Assembly (NCBI GenBank): GCA_017472105.1 | Contig: JAFUQY010000209.1 | Location: 1 to 27,561, forward strand | Reading direction: 5' to 3' | Source: Clostridia bacterium | GTDB taxonomy: Bacteria > Bacillota_A > Clostridia > Oscillospirales > CAG-272 | Length of the DNA: 27,561 bases | Part shown: positions 7,913 to 15,882 of the stretch, in pieces | How positions within the stretch are numbered: position 1 is the first letter of the stretch | Layout: each line of letters begins with the position of its first letter | Translations under genes and position numbers: made by a program | Notes under the pieces: model-generated | Database searches by the model: none | What the model saw: the letters and a program-made list of their open reading frames with translations, nothing else | What the model was told of the DNA's origin: nothing

Positions 7913-8818
7913 TTATGTGTTCAGTGATTTTCTGTCCTGATCGCGGATGACGCGGGTCTTAACATGCATGCCGAAGCTCTTCATCACGCCGCGCAGTTCT
8001 TCCATTCTCTCGTTCGTCGGCGGTTCCGTTTCCGCGAAGGGATACTCCCAGCCGAGCGCGCCGTATTTGCTTTCCCCGAGACGGTGGAACGGCAGCAGCT
8101 CAACCAGTCCTGTGAATCCAACGGACAGAAGCTCATCCGCCGCGCGCTTGAGGTGTTCCTCCGTGGCATTGACGCCCGGGATGATCGGCATGCGGATCCA
8201 AACCTCGCGTCCGCATTTTGCAAAATTGGCGATGTTTTCCTTGATCCGCGAGCGGGATACGCCCGTCCATTTGCGGTGCTCCTCATCGGTCGACAGCTTG
8301 AGATCCATCAGGAACAAGTCCGTCACCGGCATCAGCTTTTCGTACCGCACCCACGGCACATTTCCCGCCGTATCGACCGCGGTATGCATACCGGCATCCT
8401 TGCATTTCGTGAGAAATTCCAGCACTGCCTCCCACTGAAGCATGGGTTCGCCGCCGGAGCAGGTCACGCCGCCTTCCTTTCCGTAGAAGCGGGATTCGCG
8501 CTGTGCCATTTTGAACATTTCGTCCGTCGTCCACATTTTCCCGGACATCACTCTCGCGTCCGCCGGGCATACCTCGGTACAGTCGCCGCAGCAGATGCAG
8601 TCCTTCCGGGTCAGACCGCGCTTGCAGACCTGTTCGCATTGTCCGCATCCGATGCACTTTGCCCCGTAGGTCATCAGGGACGGCGTCATCGAGATGGTTT
8701 CGGGATTGTGACACCAGACGCACCGCAGATTGCATCCCTGAAAGAAAAATGTGGTTCTCACACCGGGACCGTCGTGAAGACTCCCTCGCTGGACGTTGCT
8801 CAGAATGGCATAAGACAT
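7913..8818 (-). CDS. Glycyl radical enzyme activating protein (radical SAM)
   Basis: 301 residues from the ATG at 8818. An in-frame GTG at 8827 is possible, but a GGCGG-type ribosome site is correctly spaced only for the ATG. The radical-SAM cluster is GCNLRCVWC (Cys29, Cys33, Cys36), preceded by SLHDGPGVRTTFFFQ, typical of activases. An inserted ferredoxin-like part holds two CxxCxxCxxxC sets (Cys55-65 and Cys74-84), as in activases of the non-PFL glycyl radical enzymes. GGVTCSGGEPMLQ (116-128) is the AdoMet-binding strand. It makes the glycyl radical on Gly718 of the enzyme encoded next. Transcribed first in the pair from a TTGACA-17-TAAACT promoter. Confidence 0.92.
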   Translation of the reverse strand: MSYAILSNVQRGSLHDGPGVRTTFFFQGCNLRCVWCHNPETISMTPSLMTYGAKCIGCGQCEQVCKRGLTRKDCICCGDCTEVCPADARVMSGKMWTTDEMFKMAQRESRFYGKEGGVTCSGGEPMLQWEAVLEFLTKCKDAGMHTAVDTAGNVPWVRYEKLMPVTDLFLMDLKLSTDEEHRKWTGVSRSRIKENIANFAKCGREVWIRMPIIPGVNATEEHLKRAADELLSVGFTGLVELLPFHRLGESKYGALGWEYPFAETEPPTNERMEELRGVMKSFGMHVKTRVIRDQDRKSLNT

Positions 8819-8862
8819 GGAGTTCACCGCCTTTGTCTATAATGGGTAATCGTTTCATGTGT

Positions 8863-8891
8863 AGTTTATCACGGATCAGATGGTTTGTCAA
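8863..8891 (-). promoter_or_regulatory. Promoter of the activase/glycyl radical enzyme operon
   Basis: On the minus strand, consensus -35 TTGACA (8891-8886), a 17-nt spacer and -10 TAAACT (8868-8863, 4 of 6 matches). The leader to the ATG at 8818 is about 38 nt. Confidence 0.6.
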
Positions 8892-8955
8892 TCGGATTCG
8901 GAAAATTCTTTGTGTGAAATGTACAGGTTCATCCCATCAGAATCCCGGCGGATAC

Positions 8956-8984
8956 TTGACGCGGAGCGGATTCTGTGTTATCAT
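8956..8984 (+). promoter_or_regulatory. Promoter of the MDR-RidA-amidohydrolase-DegT operon
   Basis: -35 TTGACG (8956-8961), a 17-nt spacer and -10 TATCAT (8979-8984). GAGGA lies downstream before the ATG at 9025. The segment between this promoter and the divergent one (8892-8955) shows no clear operator. Confidence 0.7.
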
Positions 8985-9024
8985 AATCACAGCAAAATCA
9001 TGCAGTACGAGGAATATTATAGTT

Positions 9025-10011
9025 ATGAAAGCAATTCTCATACAAAACGATGAAAACCGTTCTCTGATCTGGGCTGACGTACCGGATCCGGTGTGCGGCG
9101 AGGACGACTGCGTTGTGAAAATCGAAGCCTGCGGCGTGAACCGTGCGGATCTTCTCCAGCGCGCGGGCGATTATCCGCCTCCTCCGGGCTGTCCGGAATG
9201 GATGGGTCTGGAAATCGCCGGAACGATCACGGAAATGGGCGGCGGTGCGAAGGCAAAATCCCGCTGGAAAATCGGGGATCGTGTCTGTGCCCTGCTCGGC
9301 GGCGGCGGTTATGCGGAATATGCCAATGTGAAGTACGACATGCTCATGCCCGTACCCGACGGATGCTCCATGACCGACGCGGCGGCGATTCCCGAAGCCT
9401 TCGCGACAGCGTATCTGAATCTCTTTTACGAAGGCCGGGCAGAAGCCGATGAAACCCTTCTCATGAACGCGGGTGCCAGCGGACTTGCCAGCGTAATCAT
9501 TCCCATGGCAAAGGCGTTCGGCATGCGGGTCATCACAACCGTCCGCAAGGCGCATCAGGTGGACGCCATCGCGCATCTCGGTGCCGACCGGGTTGTGAAC
9601 ACCTCCTGCGAGGACATTGCTGCTGTGCTGAAAGAGGAGCTCGACGCCGGACATGGTGTGGATCTTGCAATCGACTGCCTCGGCGGTGAGATCATGGGCA
9701 AGTGCCTGCCGCATCTGAACCGCGGTGCCCGGTGGATCATGATTGCCGCACTCGCCGGAACGCTCACGGAAGTGGATCTGAAAAACATCTACGTCAAAGG
9801 CATCCGCATCATCGGCAGTACGCTCCGCTCACGTAAGCCGGAGGTCAAGGCCGCACTGCTCGCAGAACTGACGGAAAAAGTATTCCCGAAAATTACGTCG
9901 GGCGAGATCAGACCCACCGTATGCGCCGTATTCCCCATCACCGAAGCGGAAGACGCTCAGAAAATGATGGCGGACGGCAGACAGGTCGGAAAAATCGTCA
10001 TGACGGTATGA
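9025..10011 (+). CDS. NAD(P)H:quinone oxidoreductase-like zinc-free MDR protein
   Basis: 328 residues, medium-chain dehydrogenase/reductase of the quinone oxidoreductase (PIG3/Qor) type. Visible are the N-terminal catalytic fold with ACGVNRADLLQRAGDYPPPPG (family signature, split here as residues of the substrate lobe), GLEIAGTI, and the cofactor lobe with NAGASGLASVIIPMAKAFG in place of the classical GGAxGVG loop. There is no structural zinc Cys cluster. These enzymes reduce quinones, enones or related activated double bonds with NADPH. It is the first gene of a four-gene plus-strand operon, 45 nt before ridA. The substrate is unknown; the operon context suggests an alpha,beta-unsaturated carbonyl intermediate, which is inference. 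Confidence 0.85.
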   Translation: MKAILIQNDENRSLIWADVPDPVCGEDDCVVKIEACGVNRADLLQRAGDYPPPPGCPEWMGLEIAGTITEMGGGAKAKSRWKIGDRVCALLGGGGYAEYANVKYDMLMPVPDGCSMTDAAAIPEAFATAYLNLFYEGRAEADETLLMNAGASGLASVIIPMAKAFGMRVITTVRKAHQVDAIAHLGADRVVNTSCEDIAAVLKEELDAGHGVDLAIDCLGGEIMGKCLPHLNRGARWIMIAALAGTLTEVDLKNIYVKGIRIIGSTLRSRKPEVKAALLAELTEKVFPKITSGEIRPTVCAVFPITEAEDAQKMMADGRQVGKIVMTV

Positions 10012-10056
10012 ACGGACAACAAAATTCAACCTTTATATAATTCGGAGGAAAACAAT

Positions 10057-10431
10057 ATGCTTACCAAAATCGCAACCAAGAACGCTCCCGGTGCCATCGG
10101 CCCTTATTCCCAGGCAATCAAGTACGGCGACGTCGTATTCACATCCGGTCAGATCCCGCTGACAGCGGACGGTGCACTCGTGGAAGGCGACATCAAGGCA
10201 CAGGCGGAACAGGTGATGAAGAATCTCGCCGCAGTCCTTGCCGAAGCCGGTGCATCCTTTGACACCGTTATCAAGACCACGTGCTTCCTCGCCGACATGG
10301 CTGACTTTGCCGCATTCAACGAAGTTTACGGCGCACACATCACCTCCGCTCCCGCGAGAAGCTGTGTTGCGGTAAAGACTCTGCCGAAGAACGTACTCTG
10401 CGAAGTCGAAGTCATCGCGGTGTGCAAGTAA
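10057..10431 (+). CDS. ridA: RidA family reactive enamine/imine deaminase
   Basis: 124 residues, the normal length for the YjgF/YER057c/UK114 family. Key residues of active RidA are present: Tyr17 (GPYSQA), Arg101 (APARSCVAV) and Glu116 (CEVEVIA). RidA hydrolyses reactive 2-aminoacrylate-type enamines and imines released by PLP enzymes and thereby protects those enzymes. A PLP aminotransferase is encoded two genes downstream in the same operon, which fits. A strong GGAGG site precedes the ATG by about 9 nt. Family and likely activity are firm. Confidence 0.93.
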   Translation: MLTKIATKNAPGAIGPYSQAIKYGDVVFTSGQIPLTADGALVEGDIKAQAEQVMKNLAAVLAEAGASFDTVIKTTCFLADMADFAAFNEVYGAHITSAPARSCVAVKTLPKNVLCEVEVIAVCK

Positions 10432-10450
10432 CTTAACCGGAATTGAAATA

Positions 10451-10457
10451 AAGGAGG
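10451..10457 (+). promoter_or_regulatory. Ribosome site fixing a GTG start
   Basis: AAGGAGG (10451-10457) lies 7 nt before GTG at 10465. No ATG occurs in frame until well inside the HxH-containing first strand, so GTG is the start of the amidohydrolase gene. Confidence 0.8.
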
Positions 10458-10464
10458 CCGTGCT

Positions 10465-11358
10465 GTGAAACGGATTGACATTCACGCTCACGCGGTGGCG
10501 TTTCCGGAGCTGACTCCGAAGCACCGCTACACGGGCGAACGGTTCCTCTCCGCGGACGAGCTGATCGCCATGTACGAACGGTTCGGCATTGACCGCGGTG
10601 TCCTGCTGCCCATCGTCTCACCCGAGGCACAGTGCTTCCCCATGACGTCGGAAGGTGCCTGTGCGCTTGCCCGTCAGTATTCCGAACATTTTTCGTGGTT
10701 CTGCAACGTCGACCCGCGCGCGGTGGATCATTCTCCGTCGTCCGATCTCGGCTATCTGCTTGAGCATTACAAAAATCTCGGTGCGCGCGGCGTGGGTGAA
10801 GTGACGGCAAATCTGTACGCGGACGACGCACGCATGGAGAATCTCTTCGCATCCGCCGCAGCCCTCGGTCTTCCTGTTCTGATTCACATCGCTCCGCACG
10901 AAGGCGGTCTGTACGGGATCATAGACGAGCTGAACCTGCCGCGGATCGAGAAAATTCTGAAAAAATACCCGGATCTGACTCTCATCGGGCATTCACAGCC
11001 GTTCTGGAGCGAGATTTCCACCGACAACACGGATGAAATCCGCAACGGCTATCCAAAAGGCAAAGTCACCGAAGGCAGAATCGCAAAGCTGATGCGGGAG
11101 TATCCCGGGCTCTGCTGTGATCTCTCGGCGGGCAGCGGATGCAACGCTCTCACCCGCGATCCGGACTACGCGGCGGGCTTTCTCACGGAATTTGCCGACC
11201 GGATTTTCTACGGATGTGATATCTGCGCCAGCTTCAACGACCATCCCGCACGGCTGAACGCATTTCTCGATTCTCTCGCAGAGTCCGGTGCACTTTCGCG
11301 CGGGACTTACGAAAAAATCTGCCATGGCAACGCGGAACGCCTGCTGGGACTGAACTGA
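10465..11358 (+). CDS. Amidohydrolase superfamily protein (amidohydrolase_2 type)
   Basis: 297 residues from a GTG start. It has the metal-dependent TIM-barrel pattern of the amidohydrolase_2 group: DIHAH (His7, His9), VLIHIAPHEGG (His141), LIGHSQPF (His176) and FYGCDIC (Asp252), with C-terminal NAERLLGL. Members hydrolyse or decarboxylate cyclic and aromatic carboxylates, lactones or amides in the cytosol. It lies 33 nt after ridA and 15 nt before the DegT-type gene, so it belongs to one operon. Whether it is a hydrolase (lactonase) or a decarboxylase cannot be decided from the sequence. Confidence 0.83.
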   Translation: MKRIDIHAHAVAFPELTPKHRYTGERFLSADELIAMYERFGIDRGVLLPIVSPEAQCFPMTSEGACALARQYSEHFSWFCNVDPRAVDHSPSSDLGYLLEHYKNLGARGVGEVTANLYADDARMENLFASAAALGLPVLIHIAPHEGGLYGIIDELNLPRIEKILKKYPDLTLIGHSQPFWSEISTDNTDEIRNGYPKGKVTEGRIAKLMREYPGLCCDLSAGSGCNALTRDPDYAAGFLTEFADRIFYGCDICASFNDHPARLNAFLDSLAESGALSRGTYEKICHGNAERLLGLN

Positions 11359-11373
11359 CGGAAGGAGACAACC

Positions 11374-12687
11374 ATGGAAAAACTGGCAATATGCGGCGGC
11401 ACTCCCGTCGTTGTCAATCCGCCCGAGGATCTGTTCCGCTGGCCCATCATCACCCCCGAGGATGAAGCGGCGGCACTGGACGTGATCCGCAGAAACAGCT
11501 TCTCCGGCACCGATCTGACGATTCCGTTCGAAAAGGAATTCGCGGACTGGCTGGGATGCCGGCATGCGCTCGCGTTTTCCAGCGGAACCATGTCCCTCAC
11601 GGCTGCCATGTTTGCGGCAGGACTCGGCGTCGGAGACGAGATCATCTGTCCCACGAAAACCTACTGGGCAAGTGTGGCGCAGGCGTTCTCCTTCGGTGCG
11701 ACTCCGGTGTTTGCCAACATCGACGAGCATTTCGTGCTGGATCCCGCCGATCTTGAGCGGTGCATTTCACCTCACACCCGTGCGATCATGGCAGTGCATT
11801 ACAGCGGATACCCGTGCGACATGGATCCGATCATGGACATCGCACGCCGTCACGGAATCACCGTCATCGAGGATGTTTCCCACGCGCAGGGCGGTCTTTA
11901 CAAGGGACGCCGGCTCGGAACCATCGGCGATATCGGTGCCATGTCCCTCATGAGCGGAAAATCCTTCGCGGCAGGGGAACTGGGCATGCTGGTGACTGAC
12001 AACCGCGCCATGTACGACCGTGCCATCGCGTACGCGCACTACGAGCGGAACAACGCGGACTGGATTGAAAGCGAGGAGCTGGCTCCCTATGCGGGAATCG
12101 CGCTCGGCGGCATGAAGGGTCGTGCGAATCAGCTCTGCGTGGCTCTTGCGCGCGGTCAGCTGAAACACTACGACGAACGGTGCGCCGAAATCCGCCGTGC
12201 CATGAACCGGTTCTGGGATCTCCTTGACGGTCTGCCGGGACTGTATGCCGTGCGTGCCGATGAATCCGTCGGTTCGAACATGGCGGGCTGGTACAACGCG
12301 ATCGGCGGATACCGTCCGGAAGAGCTCGGCGGACTTCCCGTCGGAAAATTCTGCGAGGCTGTCCGTGCCGAAGGCGTTACCACATGGGACGGTGCAAACT
12401 GGTGCCTGCATACGCACAATCTCTTCAAGACGATGGATCTGTACCACACGGGCAAGCCATCGAGAATCGCCAATGCCCACCGTGACGTGCGACTCCTCGA
12501 CGAAGCCTGCAAAGCATCCGAGGCACGCTGCTGTCTGACGGTGCCGTGGTTCAAGCATTACGACGAGGAGTGGATCACACGGTACGCCCTCGCATTCCGC
12601 AAGGTGATCGAAAATTACGAAAGCCTGCTCGATCCCGCATCCGCCGGAGCAAAACAGGGCGGCCGCTGGTACGGAACGGGCAACTGA
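11374..12687 (+). CDS. DegT/DnrJ/EryC1/StrS family PLP aminotransferase
   Basis: 437 residues, slightly longer than typical sugar aminotransferases. PLP signatures: AFSSGTMSLTAAMFAAG (phosphate-binding SGT at 70-72), VIEDVSHAQGGLYKGRRLG (Asp167 to the pyridine nitrogen) and SLMSGKSFAAGELGM with Schiff-base Lys196. Relatives aminate keto-sugars or act in cyclitol metabolism. Start supported by AAGGAG 7-8 nt before ATG. It is the last gene of the operon. With an amidohydrolase and an oxidoreductase beside it, and no nucleotide-sugar genes in sight, a catabolic or cyclitol role is as likely as nucleotide-sugar biosynthesis; this is inference. Confidence 0.87.
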   Translation: MEKLAICGGTPVVVNPPEDLFRWPIITPEDEAAALDVIRRNSFSGTDLTIPFEKEFADWLGCRHALAFSSGTMSLTAAMFAAGLGVGDEIICPTKTYWASVAQAFSFGATPVFANIDEHFVLDPADLERCISPHTRAIMAVHYSGYPCDMDPIMDIARRHGITVIEDVSHAQGGLYKGRRLGTIGDIGAMSLMSGKSFAAGELGMLVTDNRAMYDRAIAYAHYERNNADWIESEELAPYAGIALGGMKGRANQLCVALARGQLKHYDERCAEIRRAMNRFWDLLDGLPGLYAVRADESVGSNMAGWYNAIGGYRPEELGGLPVGKFCEAVRAEGVTTWDGANWCLHTHNLFKTMDLYHTGKPSRIANAHRDVRLLDEACKASEARCCLTVPWFKHYDEEWITRYALAFRKVIENYESLLDPASAGAKQGGRWYGTGN

Positions 12688-12693
12688 ATGACA

Positions 12694-12732
12694 TGAAAAA
12701 GACGTAAACCCGAGCGGGAATACGTCTTTTGT
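12694..12732. terminator. Bidirectional terminator
   Basis: AAAAGACGTA (12697-12706) pairs with TACGTCTTTT (12721-12730) around a 14-nt loop containing CCCGAGCGGG. It separates the DegT gene (+) from the conserved unknown (-) that ends at 12733. Confidence 0.85.
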
Positions 12733-13320
12733 TTATGCTTTTTCGCGGCGTGCGGCTTTCTTCTCCTCGCGGAACTCGAGAATCGACTCGAAATTATCGA
12801 GAATGAACTGCTGTGCCTCACAGGAATACAGAATCGTCGTGTACGTCCCCTGCGAACCGTAACGCTGTTCCTGAAAAATCCCGATTTCCCTGCCGGCATC
12901 CGTGGGACAGCGGGTGTTTTTGCCATTTTCGTCGGTGATGGTTTCGATCAGGTCGTACGCCATTAGCCAGTCCGTGATGGCAGTGTAGCGGAATTTCTTG
13001 ATATTCGCACGGTCGATGAGCCCGTTGATGCGGAGACTGATTTCGGTGATGGTCAGGGGCGTCTCGGAAAACGGAAACTGCTCCAGCTGATCCCGCGTAA
13101 TGCCGAACGGATTCTTCTGCCGCTCCGTTTTCTTCATCACGCTTCCGCCGTTCCCGATCACCTGCGCGAGCACGTCCGAGACATAGTTCAGGCACCACAC
13201 GACACGCACCTGATTGACCACGTCATTCTCACCCACGCAAGTGTCGTCCAGCGGGTTGATGCCGTCGGCGAGCTTGTCGATATACATTTTCGCCCGCTTC
13301 AGCTTGTCAAGCTCCGTCAT
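12733..13320 (-). CDS. Conserved protein of unknown function, radical SAM partner
   Basis: 195 residues, soluble, without signal peptide. I do not recognise a named family. The first 60 residues (LDKLKRAKMYIDKLADGINP, then a WCLNYVSDVLAQVIGNGG helix) resemble a helical N-terminus I recall from unnamed Clostridia proteins. The rest, with ISLRINGLIDRANIKKFRY, AITDWLMAYDLIETI and PTDAGREIGIF, reads like a winged-helix fold as seen in phage antirepressor C-termini, followed by a charged tail. DNA binding is therefore possible but not shown. Its ATG overlaps the stop of the radical SAM gene by 4 nt (ATGA, 13317-13320), so the two are translationally coupled. Confidence 0.65.
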   Translation of the reverse strand: MTELDKLKRAKMYIDKLADGINPLDDTCVGENDVVNQVRVVWCLNYVSDVLAQVIGNGGSVMKKTERQKNPFGITRDQLEQFPFSETPLTITEISLRINGLIDRANIKKFRYTAITDWLMAYDLIETITDENGKNTRCPTDAGREIGIFQEQRYGSQGTYTTILYSCEAQQFILDNFESILEFREEKKAARREKA

Positions 13321-14303
13321 ACCGCGCCTCCCATACTCTTCCGCATCTCCGTGTAAAACGACGCCGGGTTCAGATCATCCGACTTCTCCGTCCGGTGCAG
13401 AAATTCCCGCATTGCCCAGCAGAACGCGCATTTTGTCGGGTATCCCGCCGCATCCGGTGTGAATCCGCGCGCTTTTGCGTATGCATACAGAGCATTCGTG
13501 CCGCCGAAGAGAAGCCGGTGCATGACGGGATACTTCTCCGCCGGGATATTTCCGGTCAGGTAGTCCTCCGCGCGCGCCGCAAGTCCCGGGCATCCCGACG
13601 GAATCACGTTCCCGTACAGATCGAGATGGCAGTGCACGGTGCTGATGAGATTGGTGCACGGTTCATCGGTGATCCACTGCTCCGCAGGCTGATTTTCGTA
13701 AATCTCACCGGCGATGGCAAGTGCGCGTCCGTTCATGCCCAGTCCGTATTCCCGCGCGGTATCGGTGATGTAATCCTTTCCGAGAACGGCGGCAAGCTCT
13801 TCCTTTGTGTGCGTCTTCGTCCGGTCGAGCTTCATCAGACGACGCAGATACCGCTCCTGCCAGATGAAGGAGTCAAAATCCATCCCGGACAGCAGCTTCA
13901 TCAGCTTCAAGGGTCTTTCCAGCGGGACGTATTCGATGTGGAACGGGTCTACCGAGATCATGATGCACTCCACGCCGAGCTTTTTCAGCGCGGTCAGCTT
14001 TTTCCGTGCCGATGCTTCGTCCCCGCACCAGAACGCGTTGGTTTCGATATAGTCCACGCCGATTCCGTGACGGTTCATCGCTTCGATCAAGGTACAGAGC
14101 GCGGCAAAATTCACGAACGGCTCACCGCCTCCGATGTGCACGGACGATGTTCCCGCCGCCTCCAGAACCGCGCACAGCTTTTCCGCCGTCTCCGCCGTGA
14201 TGTACTCCTTCGCACAGGACGGAGATGACGCAAACATGCAGTGACGGCATGCCGCGGTGCAGACGTAATTTGTGATGATGCCGGAATATACGGGTGTGTT
14301 CAT
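13317..14303 (-). CDS. Radical SAM protein with SPASM-like C-terminal cysteines
   Basis: 328 residues. CTAACRHC (Cys15, Cys19, Cys22) binds the AdoMet cluster; HIGGGEPF (56-63) is the GGE motif. C-terminal Cys residues 216, 225, 238, 292 and 295, within HCHLDLYGNVIPSGCPG and KCAFCWAMREF, suggest auxiliary iron-sulphur ligands like those of SPASM/twitch proteins, which modify peptides, proteins or small molecules. No small precursor peptide gene is evident next to it. The ribosome site AGAGG lies about 7 nt before the ATG. It is the first gene of a two-gene operon. The substrate is unknown. Confidence 0.85.
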   Translation of the reverse strand: MNTPVYSGIITNYVCTAACRHCMFASSPSCAKEYITAETAEKLCAVLEAAGTSSVHIGGGEPFVNFAALCTLIEAMNRHGIGVDYIETNAFWCGDEASARKKLTALKKLGVECIMISVDPFHIEYVPLERPLKLMKLLSGMDFDSFIWQERYLRRLMKLDRTKTHTKEELAAVLGKDYITDTAREYGLGMNGRALAIAGEIYENQPAEQWITDEPCTNLISTVHCHLDLYGNVIPSGCPGLAARAEDYLTGNIPAEKYPVMHRLLFGGTNALYAYAKARGFTPDAAGYPTKCAFCWAMREFLHRTEKSDDLNPASFYTEMRKSMGGAV

Positions 14304-14341
14304 GTGTTCCTCTTTCTTCTGAGGTGAAAATTCATAGTTCT

Positions 14342-14370
14342 ATTATAGCAAAGTTTACCGCATAAATCAA
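14342..14370 (-). promoter_or_regulatory. Promoter of the radical SAM operon
   Basis: On the minus strand, -35 TTGATT (14370-14365), a 17-nt spacer and a perfect -10 TATAAT (14347-14342); leader about 32 nt. Confidence 0.8.
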
Positions 14371-14375
14371 TGCGG
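14358..14375. repeat. Interrupted palindrome over the -35 box (candidate operator)
   Basis: CCGCAT (14358-14363) and ATGCGG (14370-14375) flank a 6-nt centre. The palindrome covers the -35 hexamer of the radical SAM promoter, a place where a repressor would block polymerase. The MATE promoter lies only about 35 nt away in the other direction. Regulation is inference. Confidence 0.5.
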
Positions 14376-14408
14376 ACGGCAGTATTTTTGTTATTTTTCA
14401 TCAAAATA

Positions 14409-14437
14409 TTGAAAAAATCTGTAAAACGTGCTATAAT
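14409..14437 (+). promoter_or_regulatory. Promoter of the MATE/sialidase operon
   Basis: -35 TTGAAA (14409-14414), a 17-nt spacer and a perfect -10 TATAAT (14432-14437). Confidence 0.8.
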
Positions 14438-14475
14438 GGGACAAATCTTACAAATCAGCAAGGATCTATTTGGAA

Positions 14476-15861
14476 ATGAAAGCATCCCTCAAAGAGTACC
14501 TCGGTACAAAAGAGCTGTATGCGAAAATGGCGAAGATCGCAATTCCCGTTTCGCTCCAGCAGCTCATCACCGTGGGCATCAACCTCATGGACACCATCAT
14601 GCTCAGCTCCATGGGGGACAATCAGCTCGCCGCATCCTCTCAGGCGACACAGTTCATCACCCTGTTCCAGATCTGCTGCATGGGCATCGGCATGGGTGCA
14701 TCCGTCCTGACCTCGCGCTACTGGGGTCTGAAGGACCTGAACTCGCTGAAGAAGACCATCACCATCATGCTGCGGTTCTGTCTCGTGTTCGCCGCCGTCT
14801 TCACTGCCGCAACCATTGCCGTTCCCTCCCTCATCATGCAGATTTACACCCCCGACGAGCCGATCATTCACTACGGCGTGATCTATCTGCGCTGGATGAT
14901 CCCGACCTACGTCTGCATGGGTCTGTCGCTGACGTGCACCATTGTACTCCGCACGGTCGGTCAGACGCTTGTTCCCCTGCTCTGCTCGGTGTGCGCGTTC
15001 TTTGTCAACGTGTTCTGCAACTGGGTCTTCATTTTCGGTAAGCTCGGTGCTCCCCGTATGGAAATTGCCGGCGCGGCACTAGGTACCCTCATCGCACGTA
15101 TCTTCGAGCTGTGCTTCATCTGCGGCTACTTCTTCCTCGTCGACAAAAAAATCCGCTACCGTCTGCGTGATATTTTCATGAACGCACGCGACCTTGTCCG
15201 GGAATATTTCCGCGTCAGCATTCCCGTGCTCATCAGTGACTCCCTTCTCGCACTCGGCAACAACGCCGTCGCGATCATCATGGGGCACATCAGTCCCGCG
15301 TTCGTTGCGGCAAATTCCGTCACCGTGGTCGTTCAGCAGCTCAGCTCCGTCCTGACCACGGGCATCTCCAACGCCAGCGGCATCATCACCGGTCACACCA
15401 TGGGTGAAGGAGACTACGACAAGGCACAGAAGCAGGGCTACACCTTCCTCTTCCTCGGCTTCCTCATCGGATGCGCGGCGGCTCTGGTCATCCTTCTGCT
15501 GCGGTCACCGATCATCAATTACTACGACGTCTCGCCCGAGGCAAAGGCAATCGCCTACGACCTCATGGACGCCATTATCATCATCGTCATCTTCCAGTCC
15601 ATGAACTCGATTCTCACAAAAGGCGTTCTCAGAGCCGGCGGGGACACGAAATTCCTCATGATGGGCGACATTCTCTTCCTTTGGGTTGCGTCCATTCCGC
15701 TGGGTGCGCTCGCAGGTCTGGTTCTGCACTGGTCGTCCTTCTGGATCTACACCATGCTGAAAATCGACCAGATCATCAAGTGTGTCTGGTGCTATTTCCG
15801 TCTCAGAAGCGGCAAGTGGCTGAAGAAAATCCACAAGGCCGGCGAAACCATCACAAAATGA
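14476..15861 (+). CDS. MATE family efflux transporter
   Basis: 461 residues with about twelve hydrophobic segments arranged as two similar halves, the layout of MATE (NorM/DinF-like) cation antiporters. The first half contains IPVSLQQLITVGINLMDTIM and ASVLTSRYWG; the second IPVLISDSLLALGNNAVAII, then KGVLRAGGDTKFLM. It should export drugs or metabolites across the cytoplasmic membrane in exchange for Na+ or H+. The ATG at 14476 was chosen with AAGGA about 11 nt upstream; an in-frame TTG at 14470 is less likely. It is followed after 21 nt by the sialidase-like gene and shares its promoter. The substrate is unknown. Confidence 0.88.
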   Translation: MKASLKEYLGTKELYAKMAKIAIPVSLQQLITVGINLMDTIMLSSMGDNQLAASSQATQFITLFQICCMGIGMGASVLTSRYWGLKDLNSLKKTITIMLRFCLVFAAVFTAATIAVPSLIMQIYTPDEPIIHYGVIYLRWMIPTYVCMGLSLTCTIVLRTVGQTLVPLLCSVCAFFVNVFCNWVFIFGKLGAPRMEIAGAALGTLIARIFELCFICGYFFLVDKKIRYRLRDIFMNARDLVREYFRVSIPVLISDSLLALGNNAVAIIMGHISPAFVAANSVTVVVQQLSSVLTTGISNASGIITGHTMGEGDYDKAQKQGYTFLFLGFLIGCAAALVILLLRSPIINYYDVSPEAKAIAYDLMDAIIIIVIFQSMNSILTKGVLRAGGDTKFLMMGDILFLWVASIPLGALAGLVLHWSSFWIYTMLKIDQIIKCVWCYFRLRSGKWLKKIHKAGETITK

Positions 15862-15868
15862 CATCACC

Positions 15869-15873
15869 GGAGG
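15869..15873 (+). promoter_or_regulatory. Ribosome site fixing a GTG start
   Basis: GGAGG (15869-15873) is 9 nt before GTG at 15883. The following codons lead directly into the sialidase N-terminus; no ATG in frame is nearer. Confidence 0.78.
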
Positions 15874-15882
15874 TAACTGACC

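Noticed and set aside
8892..8955. Possible operator between the activase and MDR promoters
   Set aside because: Only short, imperfect repeats (TTTGT, GATTCGG) are visible, nothing beyond chance expectation by eye.
13317..14500. RiPP precursor peptide gene near the radical SAM gene
   Set aside because: No short frame with a ribosome site and a plausible leader/core was found in the intergenic spaces; the small frame at 14300-14485 overlaps both promoters and lacks a ribosome site.
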